Assembly (NCBI RefSeq): GCF_020229735.1
Contig: NZ_CP083455.1
Location: 895,001 to 959,000, forward strand
Length of the DNA stretch: 64,000 nucleotides
Reading direction: 5' to 3'
From: Deinococcus taeanensis
Lineage (GTDB): Bacteria; Deinococcota; Deinococci; Deinococcales; Deinococcaceae
Each line of letters opens with the position of its first letter. The stretch's first letter is position 1. Shown one piece after another: positions 56,676 to 64,000 of this stretch. The position numbers and the translations under genes are program-made. Under the pieces are notes generated by a model. The model was given only the letters and a program-made list of their open reading frames with translations. It searched no databases and was not told the DNA's origin.

Positions 56676-56706
56676 TGGAGAGCCAGGCGCAATGCCTGGC
56701 TCTCCA
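56676..56706. terminator. Bidirectional terminator hairpin
   Basis: Perfect 13-base arms TGGAGAGCCAGGC and GCCTGGCTCTCCA enclose a five-base loop between two convergent genes. Confidence 0.85.
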
Positions 56707-56720
56707 GTTCCTTTAATGCT

Positions 56721-57284
56721 TTAGCGCCCCTGCTGGTGGTACTCGGTGTTGGGCTGGAAGCCCAGGGCGCTGCTGACACGGTTGGTCATGTTGAACATGC
56801 CGATCACCTGCGTGGCTTCGAGAATCTCGTGGTCATTCAGCCCTGCCTGTTTCAGGGGGTACAGATCCTGTTCGGTCATGTCGGCGGGCGTGAGAGTCAG
56901 CTTCTCTGCAAAGGCGCACAGGGCGGCCTGACGAGGGTCAAGACGCGCGTGGCGCCAGTTGACGGCAACGGTGTCGGCCAGGATGGGGTCGCCGGTGCAG
57001 GTGCGCAGGGCGGCGCCGTGTGACACGGCGCAGTACACGCAGCGGTTCAGGCCGCTGACGACCACGGCAAGCATTTCCCGTTCGGCGTTGCTGAGGTGGC
57101 CTTCGCGGTTGACGAGAAGGTTGAAGTTCGTCCACCAGGCAAGGAACTGCTCGGCATTCAGGGCCTGCGCGCGGAACACATTGGGAATAAACCCGAGGTT
57201 CGCTTCGGCTTTCTGCCAGAGTTTCAGTACGCCTTCGTGGGTGTGGTCCTCGGTCGGGACAGCCAGCCAGGAGATTCGATTCAT
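56721..57284 (-). CDS. AhpD-like peroxidase-related protein
   Basis: The 187-residue, all-helical protein belongs to the carboxymuconolactone decarboxylase/AhpD superfamily. It has the redox motif CVYCAVSHG and a proximal Glu in NAEREM. Related proteins reduce peroxides with help of a thiol carrier. TACGCT ends eight bases before the ATG, near a leaderless start. It is convergent with the barrel gene and divergent from a 670-base gene-free stretch. Confidence 0.88.
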   Translation of the reverse strand: MNRISWLAVPTEDHTHEGVLKLWQKAEANLGFIPNVFRAQALNAEQFLAWWTNFNLLVNREGHLSNAEREMLAVVVSGLNRCVYCAVSHGAALRTCTGDPILADTVAVNWRHARLDPRQAALCAFAEKLTLTPADMTEQDLYPLKQAGLNDHEILEATQVIGMFNMTNRVSSALGFQPNTEYHQQGR

Positions 57285-57908
57285 GGGTCTTCAGCGTACG
57301 GGACATGGCCTCACCGGGCGCATGAGGGCATTGGTCTGTCCGTTGTAGGCGAACGTGTCTGGTCTGGAACCGCGTGAGGGACGACGACCTGTGGAGAGCG
57401 GTGGGCTGTCCGTGCGCTGTCGTTGGCGTGGCGGATGCAGACGTTCCAACTGGACGCACTGCTACCGACACAAGCGCATATGGATCACGTGGGGAGCGCG
57501 TTTCGGGAAACCTGACAGGGGTGCACGCGCTGACGGACCCTCTGGAGTTCCGGTGCTGGTGGGGAAGTGCACAGCCTGCCGGGCCCGGAGGGCCAACCGG
57601 GAGTGTGGTGCCCGGTGTTGTGCACAGGGACGTGCTGGTCCGTGCGTCTCGAGCCGTGCAGGCTGGACGGGATGGGTCGGGGCAGCGTGCTGATGACGCG
57701 GTGGTGGGGGTTTCCGGTACCCGCTCCTCTCCTGCGCCCCGCGTTTATTGCGGACCACGGCGGAGCCCTGCGCACGTTGAGGGCAGAGGGAAGCCCGGAC
57801 CTGAGGAAGACCCGGCCTGGGCATGGTCCAGTGCTGGATCGTGCACAGGTGCGGGTATGTGCAGGGCGTGACGACGGAGCCACGCACGCGGCTGATGCGT
57901 AACAGGAA
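57285..57908. other. Gene-poor stretch
   Basis: About 620 bases between the AhpD-like and BMP genes. Frames here are GC-rich chance frames with no start signal or recognisable motif. I see no repeat or RNA gene. Confidence 0.5.
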
Positions 57909-57909
57909 C

Positions 57910-57942
57910 GGGCGGGACTGGGGGAAGACCCCGGTCCCGCCC
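57910..57942 (-). terminator. Terminator of the BMP substrate-binding gene
   Basis: Arms GGGCGGGAC and GTCCCGCCC, with an inner GGGG/CCCC pair, lie just after the minus-strand stop at 57959. Confidence 0.75.
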
Positions 57943-57958
57943 GCGTGGGCCTTGCGGT

Positions 57959-59128
57959 TTACTTCTTGGGTTCGTCGGCCACCTGGCCGGTCACGCCGGG
58001 CGCCACCCATGACATGTTGTTCAGGTCCGCGGGGCTGGCGACCTTGCCGGCGGGAACGCGGAGGATGCCGTTACGGTCCTTGAGTGGGCCGGTGTAGGGA
58101 TCAAACCTGCCGCCTTTTTCCATCTCGGTTTTCAGGGCCATGACACGGTCGTACACACTGACCTTCTTGCCGTTCACGGTGATCATGCGGGCTTTCAGGG
58201 CAGGGACCCACTTGGGGTTGATGGCCATGCTGTCCTGCGCGCCCAGTTCGACGCTGCCGCCTTTCAGGAGGTTCCAGTAGTCGACGTTCTGGAGATTCTT
58301 GTTGGTGTATTTGCCGCTGTGGACCTTACTCAGGAAGTCGATGTAGATCTTTTCCCAGTGCACCAGCTGGCCGCTGACGACGTAGTCCGGCGCGAACTTG
58401 TACATCGGGGTGTAGTGCGCGAACACTGGAATCTTGCGGGCGCCCGCGGTTTGCACGACAGTGGCCGTGTCCTCGGTGAAGGCCAGTGCGCCGGCGCCCT
58501 CGCTGATCAGGGCTTCGGCGGCTTCGCGGGCCTTGTTCGGATCGAACCACGCGTTGATCCACTTGACGCTCACGGTCGCCTTGGGGTTCACGGCGCGGGC
58601 GCCCAGGGCGAAGGCGCTGATGTGGCGCTTGAGTTCCGGCACGGGGAAAGCGCCGACGTAGCCGAGCTTGTCGGTTTTGCTGACGGCGGCCGCCATCATG
58701 CCGTTGAGGTAGTACAGCTGGTAGAAGTCCGCCATGTACGTGGCGAGGTTCGGGGCGCGCTTGAAGCCGCTGGCATGCGCGAAGATCACGTTCGGGTACT
58801 TTTTGGCTGCTTCGGCCGTCTGGTCCATGAAGCCGAAGGAGGTGGTGAAGATCACTTGGCAGTTGTCCTTCACCAGGCGGTCGATAACGGGCGTGGCCTG
58901 ACCTTCGGGTACGCTTTCCACGTACTTCGTTTCGAGCCACGGCAGGGCCTTCTCGCTGAGTTTGCGGGCCTGGTCGTGCGCGTAGCTCCAGCCGATATCG
59001 CCAACCGGGCCGACGTAAATGAAGCAGGCTTTGAGTTTGCCGCTCTGCTGGGCCTGCGCGGCGGGACCGGCGGCGGTGCTGAGGAGGGCCAGGGACAGGG
59101 GCAGGACAGCAAGAAGTGCTTTTTTCAT
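57959..59128 (-). CDS. BMP-family ABC transporter substrate-binding protein
   Basis: The 389-residue protein has a cleaved signal peptide (to about residue 26) without a lipobox cysteine, then a two-lobed binding protein of the BMP/PnrA type (VGPVGDIGWSYAHD, FTTSFGFMDQT). BMP proteins bind nucleosides or related compounds. The matching permeases and ATPase lie at 61059-64000 on the same strand, separated by msrPQ on the other. GGAGG precedes the ATG. Its leader holds an inverted repeat. Confidence 0.9.
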   Translation of the reverse strand: MKKALLAVLPLSLALLSTAAGPAAQAQQSGKLKACFIYVGPVGDIGWSYAHDQARKLSEKALPWLETKYVESVPEGQATPVIDRLVKDNCQVIFTTSFGFMDQTAEAAKKYPNVIFAHASGFKRAPNLATYMADFYQLYYLNGMMAAAVSKTDKLGYVGAFPVPELKRHISAFALGARAVNPKATVSVKWINAWFDPNKAREAAEALISEGAGALAFTEDTATVVQTAGARKIPVFAHYTPMYKFAPDYVVSGQLVHWEKIYIDFLSKVHSGKYTNKNLQNVDYWNLLKGGSVELGAQDSMAINPKWVPALKARMITVNGKKVSVYDRVMALKTEMEKGGRFDPYTGPLKDRNGILRVPAGKVASPADLNNMSWVAPGVTGQVADEPKK

Positions 59129-59157
59129 GGTGGACCTCCAGGGTCAGGGCAACGCGG

Positions 59158-59187
59158 ATGAAGTCGTCGCCTTTATTCTGACTTCAT
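59158..59187 (-). promoter_or_regulatory. Inverted repeat in the BMP gene leader
   Basis: ATGAAGTC (59158-59165) and GACTTCAT (59180-59187) are perfect eight-base arms 14 bases apart. They begin just after the predicted transcription start and could be an operator or an RNA hairpin. Confidence 0.45.
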
Positions 59188-59197
59188 TCCACCGTCG

Positions 59198-59226
59198 AGA
59201 ATAGGGCCGCGCGCGGCAGATGCCCA
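59198..59226 (-). promoter_or_regulatory. Promoter of the BMP substrate-binding gene
   Basis: On the minus strand TGGGCA (59221-59226) and TATTCT (59198-59203) are 17 bases apart. The transcript would have a leader of about 60 bases. Confidence 0.55.
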
Positions 59227-59299
59227 GGTATTGCGGGGGGGGCGGTGGCGGGACAACCGGTGCGTTCGGCAACGGTTGACTGAACCGATCAGGCGCATC

Positions 59300-59319
59300 C
59301 TGCATACAGCTGCATACAG
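59300..59319. repeat. Tandem 10-base duplication before msrP
   Basis: CTGCATACAG occurs twice in direct succession, 15 bases before the msrP ATG and next to its ribosome binding site. A TTGACT hexamer lies upstream (59276-59281). Confidence 0.6.
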
Positions 59320-59328
59320 GAGGGCGCC

Positions 59329-60318
59329 ATGACTGATCCCCGCACGCCACACGATTCCCCCGAGGAGCGCCGCATTCTCGCGCCGGACAGTGCCGTTCAT
59401 CCGCGCCGTGAGTTTCTGCGCAGCGCCGCGCTGTTCACGGTCACGGCCGGCGCGCTGGGCGGCGGCCTGGAACTCCTGACCCGCCGGCCCGGCGCTGGCA
59501 GCGCGGAGGCGCAGGGCGTCCCGTTCACGCGCCCCGCACGGCCCCTCGGACCGTACGACACGGCAGAGCCCATCACGCCGTACGCGCAGGCCACCACGTA
59601 CAACAACTTCTACGAGTTCGGTACGGATAAGAGCGACCCGGCCCGCATGGCCGCCACCCTCCGGCCCCGCCCGTGGACTGTCCGGATTGACGGTGAGGTG
59701 CGCAAGGCGCAGACGGTGGACATGGACACCCTGCAATCGTGGTTCCCACTGGAGGACCGGGTGTACCGCATGCGCTGCGTGGAAGGCTGGAGCATGGTTA
59801 TGCCCTGGCTGGGCTTCCCGCTCGCGAGCCTGATCCGCCGCGTGGAGCCCACCAGCAAGGCCCGGTACGTGCAGTTCACGGCCCTGCTGGACCCCAAGCA
59901 GCTGCCCGGTCAGCGGCAGCAGGTGCTTGAGTGGCCGTACGTGGAAGGTCTGCGTCTCGATGAGGCCCTGCACCCCCTGGCCTTCATGGCGGTCGGCCTG
60001 GACGGCCGCGTGCTGCCGGGTCAGAACGGCGCGCCCCTGCGCCTCGCGGTTCCGTGGAAGTACGGCTTCAAGAGCATCAAGAGCATTGTCCGGATCACGC
60101 TTACCGAGAAGCAGCCCCGCACCACCTGGGCGCTCGCCGCTCCGCAGGAATATGGGTTCTACGCGAACGTGAACCCCGGCGTGCCTCACCCCCGCTGGAG
60201 TCAGGCGACGGAGCGCCGCATCGGCGAACTGGGACGCCGCAAGACCCTGCCGTTCAACGGGTACGCCGAGCAGGTTGCCGGCCTGTACAAGGGCATGGAC
60301 CTGAGGAAATTCTACTGA
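59329..60318 (+). CDS. msrP: Periplasmic methionine sulfoxide reductase catalytic subunit MsrP
   Basis: The 329-residue molybdoenzyme has a twin-arginine signal ([13 protein letters not shown], Arg 26-27) and the Mo-binding C150 in [10 protein letters not shown]. It matches YedY/MsrP in length and end. It repairs oxidised methionine in exported proteins, taking electrons from the quinone pool through MsrQ. The ribosome binding site AGGAGG decides the ATG. It forms an operon with msrQ two bases downstream. Confidence 0.95.
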   Translation: MTDPRTPHDSPEERRILAPDSAVHPRREFLRSAALFTVTAGALGGGLELLTRRPGAGSAEAQGVPFTRPARPLGPYDTAEPITPYAQATTYNNFYEFGTDKSDPARMAATLRPRPWTVRIDGEVRKAQTVDMDTLQSWFPLEDRVYRMRCVEGWSMVMPWLGFPLASLIRRVEPTSKARYVQFTALLDPKQLPGQRQQVLEWPYVEGLRLDEALHPLAFMAVGLDGRVLPGQNGAPLRLAVPWKYGFKSIKSIVRITLTEKQPRTTWALAAPQEYGFYANVNPGVPHPRWSQATERRIGELGRRKTLPFNGYAEQVAGLYKGMDLRKFY

Positions 60319-60320
60319 CC

Positions 60321-60947
60321 GTGTCCCGCACCCCGCGCCGGTCCGGCCTGAGCTGGCTCCCGCCAGCCATCTTGGCCGGTGGCCTGCTTCCTGTCGCGGT
60401 GCTGCTGCTTGACGCCGCGACCGGAGGGCTTGGTGCCAATCCCATCCAGCGGGCCACCCTTCAGACGGGGCTGCTCACCCTGACGCTGCTGGTCTTGTCC
60501 CTGGCCTGCACGCCCCTGCGCCTCCTGACCGGCTGGACCTGGCCTGCACGGATCCGGAAGACCCTGGGCCTGCTGGCGTTCGGGTACGCGGTCCTGCATT
60601 TCCTGATCTACCTGTTCGACCACGGCTTTGACCTGGGGCTCATGACCGACGACGTCGTGAAGCGCCCATTCATCACGGCCGGCTTCACCGCGCTGCTGCT
60701 GCTGCTGCCCCTGGCGCTGACCAGCACGCCCCGCGCCGTGACACGCCTGGGCTTCCAGCGCTGGACGCGGCTGCACCAGCTGGCGTACGCGGCCGTCAGC
60801 GTGGGGGTCCTCCACTACTACTGGGGGGTGAAGAAGGACCACACCCCGCCGCTGATCTACGCGGGTGTGATCGCGGCGCTGTTCCTCGTGCGTTTCCTGT
60901 GGCGGCGCCCGGCCCGCCGCGCCGCGCGTCCCGTTCCGAGGCCCTGA
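60321..60947 (+). CDS. msrQ: Heme-binding membrane subunit MsrQ
   Basis: The 208-residue protein has six membrane segments and the His residues of the ferric reductase-like core (LHFLIYLFDHGFD, RLHQLAYAAVSVGVLHYYWG). It brings electrons from quinones to MsrP. The GTG at 60321 follows the msrP stop by two bases. The frame is open far into msrP, but a longer start is not credible. Confidence 0.92.
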   Translation: MSRTPRRSGLSWLPPAILAGGLLPVAVLLLDAATGGLGANPIQRATLQTGLLTLTLLVLSLACTPLRLLTGWTWPARIRKTLGLLAFGYAVLHFLIYLFDHGFDLGLMTDDVVKRPFITAGFTALLLLLPLALTSTPRAVTRLGFQRWTRLHQLAYAAVSVGVLHYYWGVKKDHTPPLIYAGVIAALFLVRFLWRRPARRAARPVPRP

Positions 60948-61058
60948 AGTCTGCCTGGAGACGCGGGGCCCGCCGACAAGTTTGGCGGGCTCCCTGCACA
61001 TGTTCTGTCTGGTCCCTGCCCGGCAGCCGGCCAGGACTGGCTGGCGCCTGGACGACGC

Positions 61059-61952
61059 TCAGCGTTCCCCACGGACGTAGGCGCGGCCCAGCGCCGCCGG
61101 AGCGTCGCCCGCCTGACCACGCAGGCCCGCCAGGGCCAGCACCACCAGCACCAGCACGAACGGCATGGCGCTGAACACCTCGGTGGGCACGCCACTGTTG
61201 CCCTGAAGGCGGAACTGCAGGTAGAACAGAAACCCGAAAAACAGCGCGCCGGCGATGGCCCGCAGGGGCCGCCAGCCCACGAAAATCACGAGCGCCACCG
61301 CAATCCAGCCCAGGCCGCCGGTCATGTTGTCGGCCCAGGAGGACCGGTATGACAGGGCCAGGAACGCCCCAGCCAGTCCGGCCAGCGCGCCGCCCCCAAG
61401 CACCGCCAGCACCCGCACCAGCCCGACGTTCACGCCCAGAACGTCTGCCGCCGCCGGGTTCTCCCCGACGGACCGCAGCGTCAGGCCCGAGCGGGTGGCG
61501 CTCAGCCAGAACGCCATCAGCCCGGCGAGGACAAGAGCCGCGACAGTAAACGGGCTGATCGTGAAGCTGCCCAGCGTCCAGTCAGGCACCTTGTTGAACA
61601 GAGGCAGACCCTCGAACTTCTTGCCGAGCAGCCCGGCCGCGCCGGTGCCGATCAGGGCCAGGGCCAGTCCGCTCACGAACTGGTTGGCGCGCAGGGTCAC
61701 GGTGGCGAAGGCATGCACCGCGCCCAGAGCGGCGCCGGCGAGCAGCGCCGCCCCCACGGCGAGCCACAGGCTGGCGTCCGGACTGGCCGACGCGACGGCA
61801 AACGCCGCCAGGGCGCCCACCGCCATCAGGCCCTCCACGCCCAGATTCACGACGCCCGCCCGTTCATTCAGGATGGCGCCCAGGCAGGCCAGCAGGAGTG
61901 GTGTGCCCACCGCCAGGGCGCGCACCAGGGCTTCAATGACGATCGTTTCCAT
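61059..61952 (-). CDS. Nucleoside ABC transporter permease (second subunit)
   Basis: The 297-residue membrane protein has about eight segments and matches the permease of BMP-type importers (ILNERAGVVNLGVEGLMAVGA). It forms the channel with the larger permease upstream. It begins about 80 bases after the first permease gene. The solute is probably a nucleoside. Confidence 0.9.
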   Translation of the reverse strand: METIVIEALVRALAVGTPLLLACLGAILNERAGVVNLGVEGLMAVGALAAFAVASASPDASLWLAVGAALLAGAALGAVHAFATVTLRANQFVSGLALALIGTGAAGLLGKKFEGLPLFNKVPDWTLGSFTISPFTVAALVLAGLMAFWLSATRSGLTLRSVGENPAAADVLGVNVGLVRVLAVLGGGALAGLAGAFLALSYRSSWADNMTGGLGWIAVALVIFVGWRPLRAIAGALFFGFLFYLQFRLQGNSGVPTEVFSAMPFVLVLVVLALAGLRGQAGDAPAALGRAYVRGER

Positions 61953-62034
61953 CAGCGGACCTCCAGGCGCAGGGGAGAGGACAGCGTGCCGGCCCTGAGG
62001 CGCGCCGTCCGGAATTCACGCGGGGCCGCGGGGC

Positions 62035-63090
62035 TCACGCGCCCCTCCACTGCACACGGTGGCGGACGAAGACCTCGGAGGCGATCAGGCACAGCAGGAT
62101 CACGCCGGAGAACACGTCCACCACCCGGAACGGGAGGTTCAGGTCGATTTTCAGCAGGTCGCCCCCCGCGAGGATCACGGCCATGAGCGGCGCCGTAAGC
62201 AGGCACAGGGCAGGGTTGCCGCGCGCCAGCCACGCCACGATCACGGCCGTGAACCCGTACCCGAGGCTGATCTGTCCCGCTTCGAGCAGGCGGTGGTGAA
62301 TCCCGGCCACCTCGCCTGCGCCAGCCAGGCCGGCCAGCCCCCCGGTGAGCAGCGCCACCAGGGTGGCAATCCGGGCGCTGCTGAGCCCGGCGTAACGCGC
62401 CGCGCCGGGATTCTCTCCCACGACGCGCAGCGCGTACCCGAACGTGGAACGCGTCAGCAGCCACTGCAATCCCAGGGCGAGCAGGACGCCCAGCACCAGC
62501 GTGGGCCAGTGCACCTGGGTGCCGCCCAGTGTGGGCAGCCACCCGGCCGGTGCGAAGGTATCGGTGTAGATGTAGCCGCGCACGTCCTTGCCCTTCCAGG
62601 GTCCGGCGATCAGGTACGTGACCAGCGCCACCGCCACGTAGTTCAGCATGAGGGTGGAGAGAATCTCGTTCACGTTCACGCGCCGCAGGCCCGCCGCAAT
62701 CAGCGCCCACAGGCCGCCGCCCACGAACCCGGCCGCGAACATCACCGGGAGCAGCAGCGGGCCTGGCAGCGGCACGAACAGCGCCGTGCCCGCCGCGAAC
62801 ACTGCGCCCAGCAGCAGCTGGCCTTCTGCACCGATGTTGAAGAACTGCGCGCGGAACGCCAGGGCCAGCCCCGCACCGACCAGCAGCAGCGGAATGGTGC
62901 GCCGTCCCACCTCAGCCAGGCCGGTGGGGTCCCCCAGCGTGCCGCGCAGCATGGTGCCGTACACCAGGCCCGGGGCCTGCCCGGCGAGCCTGAACACCAG
63001 CGCGCAGATCAGCAGCGCCGCCACGACCGACGCCACGGTAACGAGGGCCGTGCGGGCCGCCGAGGGCGCCGCAATCGCTGTGAACCTCAC
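62035..63090 (-). CDS. Nucleoside ABC transporter permease (first subunit)
   Basis: The 351-residue membrane protein has about nine segments and the permease signature (FRAQFFNIGAEGQLLLGAV). Its GTG start overlaps the ATPase stop as GTGA, so translation is coupled. It pairs with the second permease and the duplicated ATPase in the order ATPase, permease, permease, with the binding protein gene displaced by 2 kb. Confidence 0.9.
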   Translation of the reverse strand: MRFTAIAAPSAARTALVTVASVVAALLICALVFRLAGQAPGLVYGTMLRGTLGDPTGLAEVGRRTIPLLLVGAGLALAFRAQFFNIGAEGQLLLGAVFAAGTALFVPLPGPLLLPVMFAAGFVGGGLWALIAAGLRRVNVNEILSTLMLNYVAVALVTYLIAGPWKGKDVRGYIYTDTFAPAGWLPTLGGTQVHWPTLVLGVLLALGLQWLLTRSTFGYALRVVGENPGAARYAGLSSARIATLVALLTGGLAGLAGAGEVAGIHHRLLEAGQISLGYGFTAVIVAWLARGNPALCLLTAPLMAVILAGGDLLKIDLNLPFRVVDVFSGVILLCLIASEVFVRHRVQWRGA

Positions 63091-64000
63091 GCCACCCCCC
63101 CCTGGTCCGCACCCGGAACGCTGCGCGGGTGAGCGCCGCCCATCAGGAGCCCCAGCGACTCCCGCGTGACCTCCGCGGCAGGGAACGGCCCCAGCAGCTG
63201 CCCGCCCACCATGACGCCCACCCGGTCGGACAGGCTCAGCAGTTCATCGAGGTCCTCACTGACCAGCAGCACGCCCGCGCCGTCCTGCGTGCGTTCCAGC
63301 AGCACCCGGTGCACCTGATCCGTCGCGCCGATGTCCAGACCGTACGTGGGATGCACCGCCAGGATCAGTTTCGGCTGTCCGGCCAGTTCGCGCGCCAGGA
63401 TCAGCTTCTGGATGTTCCCGCCGGAAAGCAGACGCGTGGGCGTATGAATGCCGGGGGTCGCCACGGCGTAGGTGTCCACGTCCTGCCGGGCGCGTTCGTC
63501 GGTGGCGCGCAGGTCACGGACCAGGCCGCGCGCCAGGGGCGCGCGGTCGTACTCGCGCAGCGCAAGGTTCTCCGCGACCGTCATGCTCGGAACGGTGCCA
63601 CTGTGAATGCGGTCCTCGGGAATGTGGGCCACGCCGGCGCGGAAGCGCGCTGCGGCGCCTCCGGCCAGTGCCTGCCCGTCGAGCGTGACCGCGCCGGTCG
63701 CGGCATGCAGGCCGGCCAGGACCTCGACAAGTTCACTCTGGCCGTTCCCGGCGATGCCGGCCACGCCGAGCACCTCGCCGCGGCGCAGGGTGAAGCTCAC
63801 GCCGCGCAGCGCCGGCAGGCCCCGCGCGCCGAGCGCGCACAGGTCACGCACGTCCAGCAGTGCGTCCGTCCCGGGGTCACCGCTTCGCTTGCGGGTGAAG
63901 TCCACGCTGCGGCCCACCATCAGTTCCGCCAGGCTCTCGCGGGTGGCGCCGGCCGTGGGCACGCCTCCCACGACCCGGCCGCGCCGCAGGACCGTCACGC
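63087..64000 (-). CDS. Nucleoside ABC transporter ATP-binding protein (5' end cut by window)
   Basis: The visible part is the second ATPase domain of a duplicated (YufO/RbsA-like) protein. It has a degenerate Walker A-type GIAGNGQSE, signature [16 protein letters not shown] and a Walker B region [12 protein letters not shown] where the usual Glu is replaced by His. The first domain lies beyond the window. Such a degenerate second site is common in this family. The stop overlaps the first permease gene. Confidence 0.88.
   Translation of the reverse strand, partial: VTVLRRGRVVGGVPTAGATRESLAELMVGRSVDFTRKRSGDPGTDALLDVRDLCALGARGLPALRGVSFTLRRGEVLGVAGIAGNGQSELVEVLAGLHAATGAVTLDGQALAGGAAARFRAGVAHIPEDRIHSGTVPSMTVAENLALREYDRAPLARGLVRDLRATDERARQDVDTYAVATPGIHTPTRLLSGGNIQKLILARELAGQPKLILAVHPTYGLDIGATDQVHRVLLERTQDGAGVLLVSEDLDELLSLSDRVGVMVGGQLLGPFPAAEVTRESLGLLMGGAHPRSVPGADQGGVA

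Noticed and set aside
57374..57871. 165-codon plus-strand frame before the BMP gene
   Set aside because: Low-complexity Gly/Val/Arg/Ser composition typical of chance GC-rich frames, with no start signal.

Overview
The window is high-GC bacterial DNA that looks like a Deinococcus chromosome. Many genes have a TAnnnT -10 hexamer ending 6 or 7 bases before the start codon, the leaderless arrangement known to be common in Deinococcus. The gene content fits too: a bacilliredoxin, a form of L31 without zinc cysteines, a T-box in front of valS and several lineage-type unknowns. The genus call is inference from content; no 16S gene is present. Almost all of it is ordinary chromosomal gene space, with no prophage, CRISPR array, insertion sequence or plasmid functions seen.

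Layout. 1-3640: a secreted subtilase lipoprotein (cut by the window edge) divergent from a TPR/BTAD regulator. 3651-6254: a cytochrome c biogenesis unit (thioredoxin-like gene with an apparent frameshift, CcdA, CcmA, CcmB). 6368-12415: minus-strand genes for a class A penicillin-binding protein, a lone receiver, a diguanylate cyclase, thymidine kinase, L31 and an ADP-ribosylglycohydrolase. 12581-18637: a DUF4388-type protein, an unknown gene, a T-box-controlled Nudix-valS operon and a Nif3-like gene behind a mini-ORF. 18759-24617: cysteine desulfurase, PASTA pseudokinase, AzlCD, a TipA-like MerR regulator with a textbook MerR promoter, and a TlpA-like protein. 24630-28999: lipoprotein, type II NADH dehydrogenase with a Rex-like site, an MFS transporter and a GAF regulator. 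29281-33060: a three-subunit molybdenum hydroxylase (form II CoxSLM). 33686-38508: MliC-like inhibitor, mfd and a DUF2071 protein.

38735-42280: a PA2169-type four-helix protein, then a three-gene unit built around a HAMP-ended membrane protein with no known output domain. 42478-47687: bacilliredoxin-like fusion, rRNA methyltransferase, mraY, nucleotidyltransferase, GNAT and rlmH. 47768-50478: coupled mini-ORF, two small unknowns, rsmI and pfkA. 51061-52587: tRNA-Lys and ffh. 53206-55756: thiolase, YciI and 3-hydroxybutyryl-CoA dehydrogenase behind a PaaR-like operator. 55824-57284: porin-like protein and an AhpD-like protein. 57959-64000: a nucleoside (BMP-type) ABC importer whose substrate-binding gene is separated from its permeases and ATPase by msrPQ.

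The most notable features are regulatory: the T-box over Nudix-valS, the Rex-like, PaaR-like and MerR operators, and two leaderless mini-ORFs whose stop codons overlap the next start. None is proof of a new system. The best candidates for undescribed biology are the mini-ORF coupling arrangement and the HAMP three-gene unit.
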